Notes under the pieces: generated by a model | What the model was told of the DNA's origin: nothing | The model's database searches: none | The model's input: the letters and a program-made list of their open reading frames with translations, nothing else | Part shown: positions 14,420 to 14,767 of the stretch, piece after piece | Position numbering within the stretch: the first letter of the stretch is position 1 | Layout of the letters: each line of letters starts with the position of its first letter | Made by a program: the position numbers and the translations under genes | Assembly (NCBI GenBank): GCA_016215705.1 | Contig: JACRIR010000072.1 | Location: forward strand, 1 to 14,767 | Reading direction: 5' to 3' | DNA from: Candidatus Poribacteria bacterium | GTDB lineage: Bacteria; Abyssobacteria; SURF-5 | Length of the DNA: 14,767 nt

Positions 14420-14582
14420 ACAAAGGGGCAGGAGGCGGTATTTCCGCGTGTCTTGGTTCAGAAGTACCCCCCGCTGCTCCCCTATCTACAGCTTGCGGCC
14501 CAAGTGGACTTTCCTCCGGAAGGCTGGCTTTCGCACAAGCCTCCGCCTTGAGGAGTCCAAGAACCGCAAGATTCCCTTATGT
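14420..14582 (-). ncRNA. Predicted structured leader or small RNA upstream of DUF177 (three-way junction)
   Basis: Folded by eye on the - strand. Closing stem: 14582-14580 and 14578-14574 with 14427-14420 (one bulged U). Arm 1: CUUGCGG (14570-14564) with CCGCAAG (14498-14492), then GGACU/AGUCC, CCUC/GAGG, AAGG/CCUU and GGCUU/AAGCC with a six-base loop. Arm 2: GCAG (14477-14474) with CUGC (14431-14428), then GGGG/CCUC and GGUA/UACC. The element begins a few bases after the predicted start of transcription. A GGGG at 14482-14479 could displace one strand of the closing stem, giving two alternative states. I match it to no known riboswitch, 6S, SRP or RNase P RNA. No clear terminator follows, so leader and independent RNA are both open. 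Confidence 0.35.
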
Positions 14583-14592
14583 ATCGGCATTA

Positions 14593-14621
14593 ATGGTAGC
14601 ATTTCCACACCTCTTTGTCAA
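14593..14621 (-). promoter_or_regulatory. Sigma70-type promoter of the DUF177-rpmF-fab operon
   Basis: On the - strand a perfect -35 TTGACA (14621-14616) is followed after 17 bp by TACCAT (14598-14593), with TG one base before the -10 (extended -10). Transcription would begin near 14586, giving a leader of about 285 bases before DUF177. Confidence 0.8.
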
Positions 14622-14631
14622 GGAAGTTAAC

Positions 14632-14701
14632 GTTCATGGTTTGTGGTTTGTGGTTCATGGTTTGTGGTTCATGGTTTGTGGTTTGTGGTTCATGGTTCAT
14701 G
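14632..14701. repeat. Two-word 7-bp tandem array, 10 exact units
   Basis: Ten contiguous heptamers of only two kinds, A = GTTCATG and B = GTTTGTG, in the order A-B-B-A-B-A-B-B-A-A, with a partial eleventh (GTTAGAT). Every unit is exact. The array lies 11 bp upstream of the -35 box of the fab-operon promoter. The last 66 bases of the window beyond it show nothing recognisable. Together with the promoter and leader this accounts for the 467 bp without a gene at the right end. Confidence 0.95.
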
Positions 14702-14767
14702 GTTAGATTCCAAAGAAAGCGGCGTCCATTTCTTCGTTTTCTTTTGTAGCCCTTTGCCGCAGAGGGA

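Noticed and set aside
14431-14450. GGCGGTATTTCCGCG on the + strand, resembling a T-box or FMN-type segment
   Set aside because: No further conserved riboswitch parts and no + strand gene downstream in the window; the string is explained by a simple local hairpin.
14505-14517. GGAGGAAAGTCC on the - strand, like conserved region I of RNase P RNA
   Set aside because: Only about 12 bases match; the AGTCC part pairs locally with GGACT, the other conserved RNase P segments are absent and the structured region is too short.
14448-14630. 60-codon + strand frame at the right end
   Set aside because: No ribosome site, no motif, and it covers the - strand promoter and structured leader.
14632-14701. 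CRISPR array
   Set aside because: Units are 7 bp and contiguous, with no spacers and no cas genes.

Overview
The window is bacterial chromosome, moderately GC-rich and densely coded. It looks like an uncultured Gram-negative-type lineage: the signalling proteins resemble those of Deltaproteobacteria and neighbouring candidate phyla, but nothing here fixes the phylum and no rRNA is present. Two blocks converge on each other and meet at about 7.83-7.86 kb.

Left block (2-7826, + strand): a signalling cluster of five genes. In order they are a large hybrid histidine kinase cut by the window edge (GAF, coiled coil, kinase core, three receiver domains), a CheR-type methyltransferase, a stand-alone CheB-type methylesterase, a REC-histidine kinase, and a REC-PAS-PAS-kinase-REC hybrid. 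No methyl-accepting chemoreceptor, CheA or CheW is in view. The CheR/CheB pair may therefore modify something other than a classical chemoreceptor; the glutamate-rich coiled coil of the first kinase is one candidate. All visible parts look cytosolic.

Right block (7860-14300, - strand): a housekeeping operon for lipid and ribosome biogenesis. In transcription order it holds a DUF177/YceD protein, rpmF (L32, too short for most ORF callers), fabD, fabG, acpP, fabF, rnc and an acyl-CoA dehydrogenase. plsX and fabH, which usually lie between rpmF and fabD, are absent; only 76 bp separate those genes. A near-consensus sigma70 promoter (14593-14621) lies about 290 bp upstream of DUF177. The leader between them can be folded by eye into a compact three-way junction.

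The intergenic spaces are the most unusual part. Five of them or parts of them carry degenerate tandem arrays of 7-bp units, each unit starting with GT on the + strand. The units differ between arrays but the period is the same. The acpP flanks also carry a pair of diverged hairpin repeats, a perfect 19-bp-arm palindrome, and a short inverted repeat next to the acpP ribosome binding site. None of these is explained by the genes. Together they suggest an active short-repeat biology in this genome.
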